The position numbers were made by a program, and so were the translations under genes. A stretch of DNA of 64,000 nt from the NCBI GenBank assembly GCA_023414875.1, contig JAEZMV010000002.1, forward strand, positions 197,248-261,247. The letters are read 5' to 3'. Of the stretch, positions 45,390 through 54,675 are shown in pieces. This stretch comes from Bacillota bacterium. Its GTDB lineage: Bacteria > Bacillota > Clostridia > Lachnospirales > Lachnospiraceae. The notes below the pieces were generated by a model, which was not told where the DNA came from, made no database searches, and was given only the letters and a program-made list of their open reading frames with translations. Numbering within the stretch: position 1 is the first letter of the stretch; each line of letters opens with the position of its first letter.

Positions 45390-45524
45390 ACCTTTTGGAG
45401 GGTGCGTTGCGATATATTTCCATCCTTGAAAGGTTTTCCATTGGGAAATTAGTCTAAAGTAATATTGAAATTGACGTTTTATTACAGAATTTGCATTTGA
45501 GGGAATGCGGGAACGGAGGAAGGA

Positions 45525-47297
45525 ATGAAAAAAATATCCAAGTATATTATGAAATACTGGTTCGCTTATTTTCTTGCGATACTTTGTATTGTTATCGCTG
45601 TAGCACTGGATATGCTGTCGCCACAAGTAACTAAGCGTATTATAGATAATGTCATCGTTGGAGGAGATCTAGATCTTTTACCAAAGCTGCTTATCTTAAT
45701 ATTAATCATAGGTATCGGAAGGTGTATCTTCCAATATCTGAAGGAGCTTATTTTTGACTTAGTAAGTTCAAGGATCGCCTTAAACATCCGAAAGGATTTA
45801 TTTAAGCATATTCAGGGTTTATCTCTGAACTTCTTTGACAAGAACAATACCGGTGAGTTAATGTCTCGTGTTAAGGACGATGTGGACCGGGTCTGGGAAG
45901 GTCTTGGATTTGTTAGTATGCTAATTATTGAAGTTATCATCCACACGGCATTAGCACTTTATTGTATGTATCAGCTAAGCCCCGTGCTGGCTATTATACC
46001 GACTATTGTACTGCCTTTAATGGGTGCTTTAGCCATTTTTATGGAAAAGAAACTGGGTAAGGTATATGAAGATATCAGTGAAGAAAATGCTCAGTTAAAT
46101 ACGGTAGCACAGGAGAACCTCTCCGGTGTACGAACCGTAAAGGCTTTTGCAAGAGAGAAGCATGAAATTCAAAAATTTTTATCCCACAATCATAAATACT
46201 ATGATTTAAATATGAAGCAATCAAAGGTCTTTATAAAGGTTTATCCTTATTTTCAATTTGTGACTAAAGTACTTCCTCTGGTTATTATTATTCTCGGTGG
46301 ATATCTGGTTATTGAAAAAGATCTTTCTCTGGGTACTTTAGGTGCCTTTACTGAATATTCTATGAATATTGTGTGGCCTATGGAAATGCTTGGATGGTTG
46401 TCTAATATTTTTGCTTCCTCGATTGCCTCTGGGAAGAGAATTCGTAAGGTATATGCAGAACAGCCCCTTATCACAGAGCAAGAGCAGCCGGTTATATTAG
46501 AAGAGGTTGCCGGAAATATTCAATTCAATAATGTTTCCTTTACACTTGGTGAGAAGACAATACTTTCCGACATCAGCTTTGATTTGGGTGCCGGAAAGAC
46601 CATTGGTATCATGGGTGCTACCGGAACCGGAAAAAGCTCTATCATTAACCTTTTGCAACGTTTTTATGATACGACGGAAGGTGAGATTAAACTGGATGGG
46701 GTTAACGTTAAAGATATGACCCTAAAGCAATTAAGAAGAAGTATCTCTCTGGTTATGCAGGATGTATTCCTATTCTCTGATACCATCAGTGAAAATGTGA
46801 AAATGGGTAAGAAGTATCTGGTAAGCCAGGAAGAAATCGTGTCCGCCGCAGCAGATGCTCAGGCAAGAGATTTTATTGAGAAGATGGAGGATCAGTATGA
46901 AACCGTCGTTGGAGAACGCGGTGTTGGTCTATCCGGTGGACAAAAGCAGAGAATTAGTATCGCCAGAGCGTTGGCGAAAAAAACTCCTATCCTAGTGTTG
47001 GATGATTCCACTTCCGCTTTAGATATGGAAACTGAGCTTATGATACAAAGGGCTTTAACTCAATTAGAAGCTACCAAAATCATTATAGCACATCGTATTT
47101 CTGCTGTCCGTAATGCAGATGAAATTATTATACTCGATGAAGGTAAGATTGTTGAACGCGGTACTCACGAGGATCTGCTACAGACAAAGGGTTACTATTA
47201 TAAAACTTATATGGCACAGTACGGAGATTACATCAATATAAAGGAAGATGACTCTTATACTGAGCTCTGCGAAAAGGAGGTGGCAGTGTGTCAGTAA
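45525..47297 (+). CDS. Heterodimeric ABC exporter subunit with degenerate catalytic site (BmrC-like)
   Basis: This 590-aa half-transporter has six membrane helices (about 1-310) and an ATPase domain. Walker A is GATGTGKSS (364-372), signature LSGGQ (469-473), Walker B ILVLDD. The residue after Walker B Asp493 is Asp494, where an active ATPase has Glu, so this subunit contributes the non-catalytic Walker site. Such asymmetry is typical of heterodimeric multidrug exporters (BmrC, TM287). GGAGGAAGG precedes the ATG. Its end overlaps the next gene by 10 bases. The substrate is probably a hydrophobic drug or peptide (inference). Confidence 0.92.
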   Translation: MKKISKYIMKYWFAYFLAILCIVIAVALDMLSPQVTKRIIDNVIVGGDLDLLPKLLILILIIGIGRCIFQYLKELIFDLVSSRIALNIRKDLFKHIQGLSLNFFDKNNTGELMSRVKDDVDRVWEGLGFVSMLIIEVIIHTALALYCMYQLSPVLAIIPTIVLPLMGALAIFMEKKLGKVYEDISEENAQLNTVAQENLSGVRTVKAFAREKHEIQKFLSHNHKYYDLNMKQSKVFIKVYPYFQFVTKVLPLVIIILGGYLVIEKDLSLGTLGAFTEYSMNIVWPMEMLGWLSNIFASSIASGKRIRKVYAEQPLITEQEQPVILEEVAGNIQFNNVSFTLGEKTILSDISFDLGAGKTIGIMGATGTGKSSIINLLQRFYDTTEGEIKLDGVNVKDMTLKQLRRSISLVMQDVFLFSDTISENVKMGKKYLVSQEEIVSAAADAQARDFIEKMEDQYETVVGERGVGLSGGQKQRISIARALAKKTPILVLDDSTSALDMETELMIQRALTQLEATKIIIAHRISAVRNADEIIILDEGKIVERGTHEDLLQTKGYYYKTYMAQYGDYINIKEDDSYTELCEKEVAVCQ

Positions 47298-49063
47298 ACG
47301 CAGTCAAAGAAGACGAATATTTAAAATCCGTCAGTAAAAAAACAACTTTATTACGCTTGTTTCGCTATATGTTAGCATATAAGGCTCCCATTATTGCAGT
47401 TATTCTTATTATGCTGATTACCGTTACAATCTCGATCGTAAATCCTTTGATTATAGAGGCGGCCATCGACGAGTATATCGCAAAGAATGACTTTAGGGGA
47501 TTACTCATTCTTGGTGCCTTTGCTTTGGCACTTAATATAACCTTTGTATTATTGGTTAAGCTCAGAATGTATCTTATGGCAAAGGTATCGAATAACGTGC
47601 TTCTGGTGATTAGACAGGAACTGTATACTCATATTCAGAAGCTGAGCTTCAGCTTCTTTGACAGCCGCCCTACCGGTAAAATTCTTGCAAGAATTATAGG
47701 AGATGTAAACTCCTTAAAGGATGTACTCTCAAACAGTGTCACAACTTTAATTCCGGACTTTATAACGATTACTGCGGTTGTAACAATAATGCTGGTGAGA
47801 AACTGGAAGCTGGCATTGGCATCCTTAATCACTCTGCCCCTTATGATGTTTGGGCTTTGGTTTATACAAACCAGATCCCATCTCAGATGGAAGCTTCACC
47901 GTAAGAAGAGCTCGAATCTAAATGCATTTATCCATGAGGATTTATCCGGTATGCGAATTATTCAGAGTTTTACCGCAGAGGAGGAGACCGCTGAGTCCTT
48001 CGATGTACTTTTGAAAGAACACCGTGACTCGTTTGTCAGTGCAATTGTTTTAAACGACGCCTTCGGCTCAGTTATCGATTTTAGTTGGGGTATCGGTACC
48101 CTCTCGATGTATTATTTTGCTATAAAGCGTTTTGGTTTTGATGCATCAGATGTAGGTACTTTGATGGCCTTTGGCATGTATATTATGATGTTCTGGCGTC
48201 CTATCATGAACCTTAGCAACTTTTATAATCAATTGATTACTAATATAACCGGTGCAGAGCGTATCTTTGATATCCTGGATACCAAACCAGAGATAACCGA
48301 CACTGAAAATGTTACTGAGTTACCGGAAATCAAGGGTTCGGTTCGCTTTGACCATGTATCCTTTTCCTATGATGAGGATACCAATGTATTAAACGATGTT
48401 AGCTTTCGTATCAAACCAGGTGAAACCATTGCCCTTGTTGGACCGACCGGTGCAGGAAAAACTACTATTGTTAATTTAATCAGCCGTTTTTATGATGTAC
48501 AGCAGGGGACCATCTACATTGACGATTATGATGTAAAGGACGTATCCATTGAGAGTCTCAGAAAACAAATGGGTATCATGACGCAAGATAACTTTCTTTT
48601 CTCCGGCACAGTTGCAGACAATATTCGATATGGTAAGCTGGATGCGACGGACGAAGAGCTCATCGCTGCTGCTAAGGCTGTTAATGCTCATGACTTTATC
48701 ATGAAGCTGGAGAATGGCTATGAAACTGAGCTGAAGGAGCGTGGCGCGGGATTATCCATCGGTCAGAGACAACTTCTTGCTTTTGCAAGAACGATGGTGT
48801 CAATGCCAAAGATTCTAATCCTGGATGAAGCGACTTCAAGTATTGATACTCATACTGAGCTTTTAGTACAGCAGGGTATCGAAGCACTCTTAAGAGGTAG
48901 AACCTCCTTTGTTATTGCTCATCGTCTATCTACCATTCGTAAGGCTGACCGAATCTTTGTTATTGATGAAGGAAAGATTATGGAGGAAGGAAGCTCTGAT
49001 GAATTACTTGCTAAGAAGGGTATTTACTATAACCTTTATATGGCACAGTTTAAGAACCTGTAA
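47288..49063 (+). CDS. Heterodimeric ABC exporter subunit with intact catalytic site (BmrD-like)
   Basis: This 591-aa partner starts at GTG 47288, with AAAGGAGG seven bases upstream inside the end of the previous gene. It has six membrane helices, then Walker A GPTGAGKTT (385-393), signature LSIGQ (489-493) and Walker B ILILDE with Glu514 intact. The signature deviates (Ile for the second Gly) exactly in the half that would face the degenerate site of the partner, so the two changes together define one dead and one live ATP site. The long linker before helix 1 is typical of BmrD-type subunits. Confidence 0.92.
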   Translation: MSVNAVKEDEYLKSVSKKTTLLRLFRYMLAYKAPIIAVILIMLITVTISIVNPLIIEAAIDEYIAKNDFRGLLILGAFALALNITFVLLVKLRMYLMAKVSNNVLLVIRQELYTHIQKLSFSFFDSRPTGKILARIIGDVNSLKDVLSNSVTTLIPDFITITAVVTIMLVRNWKLALASLITLPLMMFGLWFIQTRSHLRWKLHRKKSSNLNAFIHEDLSGMRIIQSFTAEEETAESFDVLLKEHRDSFVSAIVLNDAFGSVIDFSWGIGTLSMYYFAIKRFGFDASDVGTLMAFGMYIMMFWRPIMNLSNFYNQLITNITGAERIFDILDTKPEITDTENVTELPEIKGSVRFDHVSFSYDEDTNVLNDVSFRIKPGETIALVGPTGAGKTTIVNLISRFYDVQQGTIYIDDYDVKDVSIESLRKQMGIMTQDNFLFSGTVADNIRYGKLDATDEELIAAAKAVNAHDFIMKLENGYETELKERGAGLSIGQRQLLAFARTMVSMPKILILDEATSSIDTHTELLVQQGIEALLRGRTSFVIAHRLSTIRKADRIFVIDEGKIMEEGSSDELLAKKGIYYNLYMAQFKNL

Positions 49064-49204
49064 TTTCTGTAGGGTGTAGCTAATATTTGAACCTATCGTT
49101 CTTGCATCGTATAAGATGATGGCAAAACCAGTTGATATCCATTACTTCAGTATAATTTTTCTTGTGTAATTGTGTTATAGGCATGACTTAATTATACCCT
49201 TTTT

Positions 49205-49230
49205 GCGGGTTCTTAGGAATCCGCATTTTT
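49205..49230 (+). terminator. Terminator after the ABC exporter
   Basis: GCGGGTTC (49205-49212) pairs with GAATCCGC (49217-49224), with one G-U, then ATTTTTG. The rest of the 49064-49392 gap holds a second hairpin and no gene. Confidence 0.75.
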
Positions 49231-49252
49231 GATATCCAGACATAAAAATGGA

Positions 49253-49295
49253 GCTGTTTCTACCCTAATCAATTAGTTTTGAAACAGCCTTTTTT
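49253..49295. terminator. Second, bidirectional hairpin before the DUF3021 gene
   Basis: GCTGTTTC (49253-49260) pairs with GAAACAGC (49281-49288), with CTTTTTT after it on the plus strand. The minus-strand reading also ends T-rich, so it may end the ABC-2/LytTR operon as well. Confidence 0.7.
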
Positions 49296-49392
49296 ATTCT
49301 AATCAATACAACGTTGCCTTATAACTATTTTCCAAATATACCGATTTATATCTACGAAACGTATCGTTTATACTTATTTTAGGCAGGCCTTC

Positions 49393-49842
49393 TTAGATAT
49401 CTCCTTTGCTATCTTCCTCCTCAGAGGGATAGTATTTACGTAACCTCTTGTTCAGATTCTCTGCCGTTTTCTCCTCCTTACGAGAGGTGAAAACCATAAT
49501 TATTATATATACCACGGCTATCATTAAGAGCATGACCGGAAATTGCGGTATTAGCCCAGAGCTAAACCAATCCATTAGGTATGCTCCCGATGATACCACA
49601 ACATTTACATATAGATAGTGGCATATAATTCGAAGCTTCATATGTTGTTTACTTGGTTCTTTCTTAGAATAATAAAATATGTTTCCCAAGGAACAGACTG
49701 CCGACATACCGATAATTTGCCATAGTAAATCCGACGAAATCGTTGCACCCGGTACAAATATCTCTATAAATATCGCTGAATTAATTGTAATTCCTGCCAT
49801 GATATAAATAAATGTCTGAGCGATACTCTTTACTAAATTCAA
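49393..49842 (-). CDS. DUF3021 family membrane protein
   Basis: This 149-aa protein has four predicted membrane helices, the pattern of DUF3021. DUF3021 genes often follow a LytTR gene, and together they control a nearby transporter; here they do exactly that. I chose TTG at 49842 because AAGGAGG lies eight bases before it, inside the end of the LytTR gene. A longer frame from 49890 lacks a ribosome site. The role is probably to anchor or sense for the LytTR partner (inference). Confidence 0.8.
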   Translation of the reverse strand: MNLVKSIAQTFIYIMAGITINSAIFIEIFVPGATISSDLLWQIIGMSAVCSLGNIFYYSKKEPSKQHMKLRIICHYLYVNVVVSSGAYLMDWFSSGLIPQFPVMLLMIAVVYIIIMVFTSRKEEKTAENLNKRLRKYYPSEEEDSKGDI

Positions 49843-49855
49843 TCTCGTGACCTCC

Positions 49856-50293
49856 TTATAATCCCAGCTTCTTTTTAAGTTCCGGTACAAACTGTCTTGA
49901 AATAACTACTTTTTCTCCGTTAAACAGCAGGGCTTCAAAACGTCCGGAGTAAGCCGGGCTTACGCTTTTTATTTTCGTAACATTGAGGATAACTGATTTT
50001 GATGCGCGAAAAAAGTTTGTATTCTTATATTCTTCTTCAATCTCATATAATTTAAGTCTTGTCTCATATACATTCTGCTTACAGTAAAGAAACACCTTAT
50101 TATCCACATACTCAAAATAATATACAGATCCCGGATCTATCATTGTGATGTTACCATCCTTGATACCGGCTAGCTTTTTCTGTGCCATTTTCAAATCCGA
50201 AATGAATTTTAATAAATTCTCATCCAACTCTTTGCAGCGTATAGTAATCTGCTCTTCTTCTCCCGGGTTGATTTCCTCAATTACTATCTTCAT
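49856..50293 (-). CDS. LytTR domain DNA-binding regulator without receiver domain
   Basis: In this 145-aa protein the LytTR domain spans about 45-145 (YYFEYVDNKVFLYCKQN, FFRASKSVILNVTKIKSV, KVVISRQFVPELKKKLG). There is no response-regulator receiver domain. Such proteins pair with a membrane inhibitor (here DUF3021) and regulate their own operon. AGGAG lies five bases before the ATG. It is between the ABC-2 permease and the DUF3021 gene. Confidence 0.9.
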   Translation of the reverse strand: MKIVIEEINPGEEEQITIRCKELDENLLKFISDLKMAQKKLAGIKDGNITMIDPGSVYYFEYVDNKVFLYCKQNVYETRLKLYEIEEEYKNTNFFRASKSVILNVTKIKSVSPAYSGRFEALLFNGEKVVISRQFVPELKKKLGL

Positions 50294-50301
50294 AGGATCT
50301 C

Positions 50302-51213
50302 CTATCTGCTCATAACATTTCTTCTTTTTTGCATGATTGCCGATATTCCTATAAAAATTATACCACTAATTAATAATAATGCCACTTTAAAAACATCAGA
50401 AATCACTTCGTTATTAAAGGTGACGGTCATGCCCATATATTCCTTATACTCCTCGACCAATTCCTTTGGACAGTTACTGAAGGTTTCGGTTATGATCTGC
50501 TCTGTAAAGATAGAGCGCAAGAAGGACGAACCATGAACCATCGGAAAACATTTTATTACGGTTTGTACATTTTCCGGGAGCATTCCCATTGGCAAATAAA
50601 TTCCTGCAAAAAATCCTACCAGAGTACCAATTATTGTTCCAACTCCTGATACGGCACTTTGTGTATGGACGAAATTTAAGATAAGAAACACCATGCTTGC
50701 TGAAGTGAATACGTTCAAAATAATAAAAAGTATAATTTTACCCCATTGAATAAGTGTCAACAAGCTTCCACCCGTAGCCGCAAAATATACTTCACCCACT
50801 GCCACAGTTAAAATGCATATAACCGTCCCCATAATGATTGCAGAAATAATATACCCCATCACGAATTTCACCCGGTTAACCGGTGATACGTAAAAGCTGG
50901 AAAGCTTCTTCTGCGTTTCATCTTCAACCATGATTCCAATCATGGATAGTGTAATGGTAACTGAGTTTACCACAACAATTCCTGCCAGTGCCCATAACAT
51001 AACCAGTGACTCTGCATTCTTTTGGTCAACTGCGGTGTCCCGAATCCCTCCATGCTGTTCTAAAAGATAGACTACATTGTCTGCATTCATTTTACCTAGA
51101 AAAATCACCATCAACCCAATAATGATAATCATGGATAGCAATGAGAAAAAAACATTGGAACGGTCTCTGACATATACTAAAATATTACGTTTTACTAGTC
51201 TTAAAAGTAGCAT
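50302..51213 (-). CDS. ABC-2 type permease
   Basis: This 303-aa membrane protein has six helices, with the first near residue 20-40 preceded by the typical RNILVYVRDRSNVFFSLL segment. It forms the membrane part of the exporter with the ATPase encoded upstream. GAGAGGGAGAG precedes the ATG. The LytTR gene starts nine bases after its stop, so the operon is tight. Substrate unknown. Confidence 0.9.
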   Translation of the reverse strand: MLLLRLVKRNILVYVRDRSNVFFSLLSMIIIIGLMVIFLGKMNADNVVYLLEQHGGIRDTAVDQKNAESLVMLWALAGIVVVNSVTITLSMIGIMVEDETQKKLSSFYVSPVNRVKFVMGYIISAIIMGTVICILTVAVGEVYFAATGGSLLTLIQWGKIILFIILNVFTSASMVFLILNFVHTQSAVSGVGTIIGTLVGFFAGIYLPMGMLPENVQTVIKCFPMVHGSSFLRSIFTEQIITETFSNCPKELVEEYKEYMGMTVTFNNEVISDVFKVALLLISGIIFIGISAIMQKRRNVMSR

Positions 51214-51318
51214 TAGCTCTCCCTCTCTGCTGTTTTTATTTTATGGTAATTTCAGAGACTTTCCTCGTATAAAATAAAATACAGTCTTCACCTATTCTTA
51301 TAAACGGATAAATCATAT

Positions 51319-52227
51319 CTATAAACTTTTTCCTGTAATATTTAAAAACACATCATCCATAGTACCCTGAACTACCTCAAAGGACTTCAGGTTCTCTTTG
51401 AGATTGTTAAGAACATCAAGTCCATACATCGTATTCGGTATCTTTACATGGATATGGTTACTTCTTCTTTCAAAGGTAAGCTCCGCTTTCTTTAGACGTT
51501 GTTCCAGAATATCTTCGTCATATGCTACGAGCTTTAGCATATCATGAGCATACTCTTCCTTTAGCTGAGAGGGAGTGCCCTTTGCAACTAGTTTTCCTGC
51601 CTCCATAATGGAAATATATTGAGCTTTTGCAGCCTCTTCCATATAATGTGTAGTTAAAAAAACGGTCATATTTTCATCGTTTCTAAGCCGTTCTAAACAT
51701 GCCCATACACTTTGCCGTGTTTGTGGATCTAGACCGGTCGTCGGCTCATCCAGAAATAAAATCTCGGGGCGGTTCATTAAAGCTTTTGCAATTTCGCACT
51801 TTCTCTTTTGACCACCGGAAAGCTTACGAAACTGTCGCCCTAAGTAATCCCCGATATCTAGAATACTACATACATAATCTAAATTTGTATGAAGAGATTT
51901 ATTATCTTTGGTATATAAAGCTGCTCTGGTAATAAGATTTTCCTTTACCGTCAGATTACCATCCAAGGTATTATCCTGAAAAACCACACCGATGCTTCTT
52001 CTGATTTCTTTGTCCTGTTTTCCCAGCCTGTAACCACATATTGTTACTTCACCCTCCATACTCTGCAGTAAAGTACAAAGGATGTTAATGGTGGTAGACT
52101 TACCTGCTCCGTTCACACCCAAAAATCCATATAGTTCTCCCCTTTTTACCCGGAAGCTGATGTCATCAACAGCTTTTATTTCTTTATAATATCTTTTTAA
52201 ATGGTTTACCTGTATGATATCTTCCAT
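51319..52227 (-). CDS. ABC transporter ATP-binding protein (DrrA-like)
   Basis: This 302-aa ATPase has Walker A GVNGAGKST, signature LSGGQ (in FRKLSGGQKRKC) and Walker B EILFLDEPTTGLD, with the CcmA/DrrA-type C-terminal extension (about 220-302). It is the first gene of the four-gene module ATPase, permease, LytTR, DUF3021. A modest GAGGG precedes the ATG. DrrA-type systems commonly export drugs, antimicrobial peptides or lipids, but the substrate is unknown here. Confidence 0.93.
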   Translation of the reverse strand: MEDIIQVNHLKRYYKEIKAVDDISFRVKRGELYGFLGVNGAGKSTTINILCTLLQSMEGEVTICGYRLGKQDKEIRRSIGVVFQDNTLDGNLTVKENLITRAALYTKDNKSLHTNLDYVCSILDIGDYLGRQFRKLSGGQKRKCEIAKALMNRPEILFLDEPTTGLDPQTRQSVWACLERLRNDENMTVFLTTHYMEEAAKAQYISIMEAGKLVAKGTPSQLKEEYAHDMLKLVAYDEDILEQRLKKAELTFERRSNHIHVKIPNTMYGLDVLNNLKENLKSFEVVQGTMDDVFLNITGKSL

Positions 52228-52459
52228 AATAACCCTCGTTTCTGCGCTTCTATATGTACATTACAATCTTAGCAAATTCTTACAACAAGTCAATAGCTCC
52301 TACGGTAAGATGCCAAAATGAAAGGTAACCTGCAAAATAACAGGGATATGTTAAAGAATCAAACTCAAAGCTTGATCGAAATAATGCCTTCTAATATTAA
52401 ATAGTTAATATAACCCCATAAATTTTTGAATAAATAAATCCTAAGACAATTATATCCTC

Positions 52460-52492
52460 AAAAAAAGAACCTTGAGAAATGTCTCAAGATCC
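52460..52492 (-). terminator. Terminator after the GNAT gene
   Basis: On the minus strand GGATCTTGAGA, loop CATT, TCTCAAGGTTC, then a run of seven T. The rest of the 52228-52601 gap shows no gene. Confidence 0.8.
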
Positions 52493-52601
52493 TTCCTATG
52501 TAACTATATTGATTGCTCTACCTTTCATAACCTATTACTCAAAGGTAGTTCTATTCCATCTTAAATGCTATCTTAGTTACGTATGAATCCAGTAGAGGTA
52601 G

Positions 52602-53039
52602 CTACAACCACTGAATAAAGGCTGTTTTATCTACACGGTTATAACCAGCCCTCTCATAAAAGTTCAGGGTACTGTCCTTCTTTGATCCGGTCATTAACAT
52701 AATTTTATAGCAATTTTCCTTCTCCGCAAGTTCCTTAGCAAAATTAAGCAATTGCGTAGCATAACCTTTATTTCTATGGCTATCATCTGTTATAACATTC
52801 TCAACTAATGCATAGGGCTGCTGGTTGTGCGTTAAATTAGGAACAATAACCAGTACTAAGGAAGATACTATTTTACTTTCTTCTATTCCAACAATAATAT
52901 GGTGGTCCCTATCCTCCATAATTCGTTTCCAAAGAGTCAAAAGCTCCTCCGTCATTTCAGGCATCGTATTATTATGAAGTTGCTGATATAGCTTTAATAG
53001 CTCCTTTAGCTCCAGCTCCTTAATCTCTCTTATCTCCAT
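52602..53039 (-). CDS. GNAT family N-acetyltransferase
   Basis: This 145-aa protein is a single GNAT domain. The acetyl-CoA pyrophosphate loop is visible as DDSHRNKGYATQLL (about residues 88-101, R/Q-x-x-G-x-A type), with ENVITDD before it and FYERAGYNRV near the end. The substrate cannot be told. GGAGAGGG precedes the ATG. It lies downstream of the two-component system with its own terminator. Confidence 0.88.
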   Translation of the reverse strand: MEIREIKELELKELLKLYQQLHNNTMPEMTEELLTLWKRIMEDRDHHIIVGIEESKIVSSLVLVIVPNLTHNQQPYALVENVITDDSHRNKGYATQLLNFAKELAEKENCYKIMLMTGSKKDSTLNFYERAGYNRVDKTAFIQWL

Positions 53040-53187
53040 AAAAACCCTCTCCTTCTATAATAAGTAACTAAGAATTTATATTTAATTCATAAGATTATAC
53101 ATCATTACTTCTCAATGTATTTCACACTAACGAAGCATACTTATGCTTACATTTTATTAATCTTATATCATGTTTATAATTTTGATT

Positions 53188-54618
53188 CTACTGGAGTTTT
53201 CTCTTTGGTAAAGTAATGATAAAACTGGTGCCTTTTTTAAACTGAGAATGCACTTTTATTTTTCCGGTATGAGCCAATATGATCAGCTTTGCCAGCGATA
53301 ATCCCAAGCCATGACCGCTGATATTCTGATTTCTTACATGCTCTGAACGGTAGAAGCGGTCAAAAATATGATCGACATCATTTCTCGTCATGCCTATACC
53401 GCTATCCTGTATGGTTATAACACAATCATCATTGACCTTCTGACAGGATATTGTGATTTCATCTCCGTCCTCGGTGTATTTTACTGCATTGTCAATAAAT
53501 ATCCGAATTGCCTGCTTGAGCGACTGCTTGTCCCCATATACGATAACATCTTCCATGGTAGAATTGTTTATAATACGGTTACTGGCCACCAGCCTCGTTT
53601 CCTTAACCATATCTTCTACCAATGGGCGCATATTAAAGCGCTTCTTAGTCAGTTTTAAGGTTTTCTTATCATGCCTTGATAGGAATAGCAGCTTTTCTAC
53701 CAGGTCCTGCATAGATCTTGCTTCGTTCTGAATTGCATCAATTGACTCATGGAGAACTTCTTCATTGGTAGTACCCCAACGATTGAGTAGATTTGCGTAT
53801 CCTTGAATAACTGCAATCGGGGTACGGAGCTCGTGTGAGGCATCGGATACAAATTGCTTCTGGCTTTCATATGAGGTCTCTATTCGGTCTAGCATTGCAT
53901 TAATGACATTGGCCAAATCTTTAAGCTCATTCTTTGTACCCTCTACATTTAATCGTTCACTATGCAGATTATTTACCGTAAGGCGATTTGCTGTCGCTGA
54001 CATGACACGAAGCGGTTCAAAAAGCTTGACATCACTTCTTTTTCCTTTACGTATTATTAAAGCAATAATTAAAAGATAAAGAATTACTACTTTCCATAGT
54101 AAGGAAATAAAATCCTGATAGCTCCTGGTCATATCATATTGGAATTTTGCAATATATAACCTTCCGTCCATCTTAAACTTTCTTTCCTCATTAATTACCA
54201 GGATATTATTTTTACTTTCTCGGTCAAAGTGAATACTGTGAAAAAAGGTGTGCTCCTCTGAAGGGAAAAAAGTGATATCATTATAGATCTCACTATCCGT
54301 ATCCTTACAGGCAATTTTCATGGATAGGCCCTGCATATAATATGGATTTATACAGCTTGCCTCACCGTCCTCCTTAATAGCTGCAACGATATCTCCTGCC
54401 ATACGATCGTATCCGTCTTTCTCTGCAAATAGATATAAAAGGATGAAGACCGCGATAAATAATAACCCATGCGTCAGCATTAACTTTAAATATGCCATAG
54501 ATATCCGAAATGCAATTGATAGTCTGAAATTACTCAGCCATTCCTCTCTTTTTTCTCTGATTGGAAGGATTATCTTTCTTAAAATCTTACGAATAGCTTC
54601 CAGTAATTTTCTTTTCAT
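53188..54618 (-). CDS. Membrane sensor histidine kinase
   Basis: This 476-aa kinase has membrane helices near residues 45-65 and 180-195 around an extracytoplasmic domain of about 115 residues. A HAMP-like linker (about 205-260), HisKA (SDASHELRTPIAVIQGY) and a HATPase domain with N, G1 (DSGIGM) and G2 (GHGLGLSLAKL) boxes follow. The cognate regulator gene is 57 bases upstream. The ATG has no clear ribosome binding site, so translation may depend on the regulator gene. The signal is unknown. Confidence 0.92.
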   Translation of the reverse strand: MKRKLLEAIRKILRKIILPIREKREEWLSNFRLSIAFRISMAYLKLMLTHGLLFIAVFILLYLFAEKDGYDRMAGDIVAAIKEDGEASCINPYYMQGLSMKIACKDTDSEIYNDITFFPSEEHTFFHSIHFDRESKNNILVINEERKFKMDGRLYIAKFQYDMTRSYQDFISLLWKVVILYLLIIALIIRKGKRSDVKLFEPLRVMSATANRLTVNNLHSERLNVEGTKNELKDLANVINAMLDRIETSYESQKQFVSDASHELRTPIAVIQGYANLLNRWGTTNEEVLHESIDAIQNEARSMQDLVEKLLFLSRHDKKTLKLTKKRFNMRPLVEDMVKETRLVASNRIINNSTMEDVIVYGDKQSLKQAIRIFIDNAVKYTEDGDEITISCQKVNDDCVITIQDSGIGMTRNDVDHIFDRFYRSEHVRNQNISGHGLGLSLAKLIILAHTGKIKVHSQFKKGTSFIITLPKRKLQ

Positions 54619-54675
54619 GAAGTAATAGACGTAGATCTACTCTTCGCCTTCCTCCTCCGTCCAATATTTATATCC

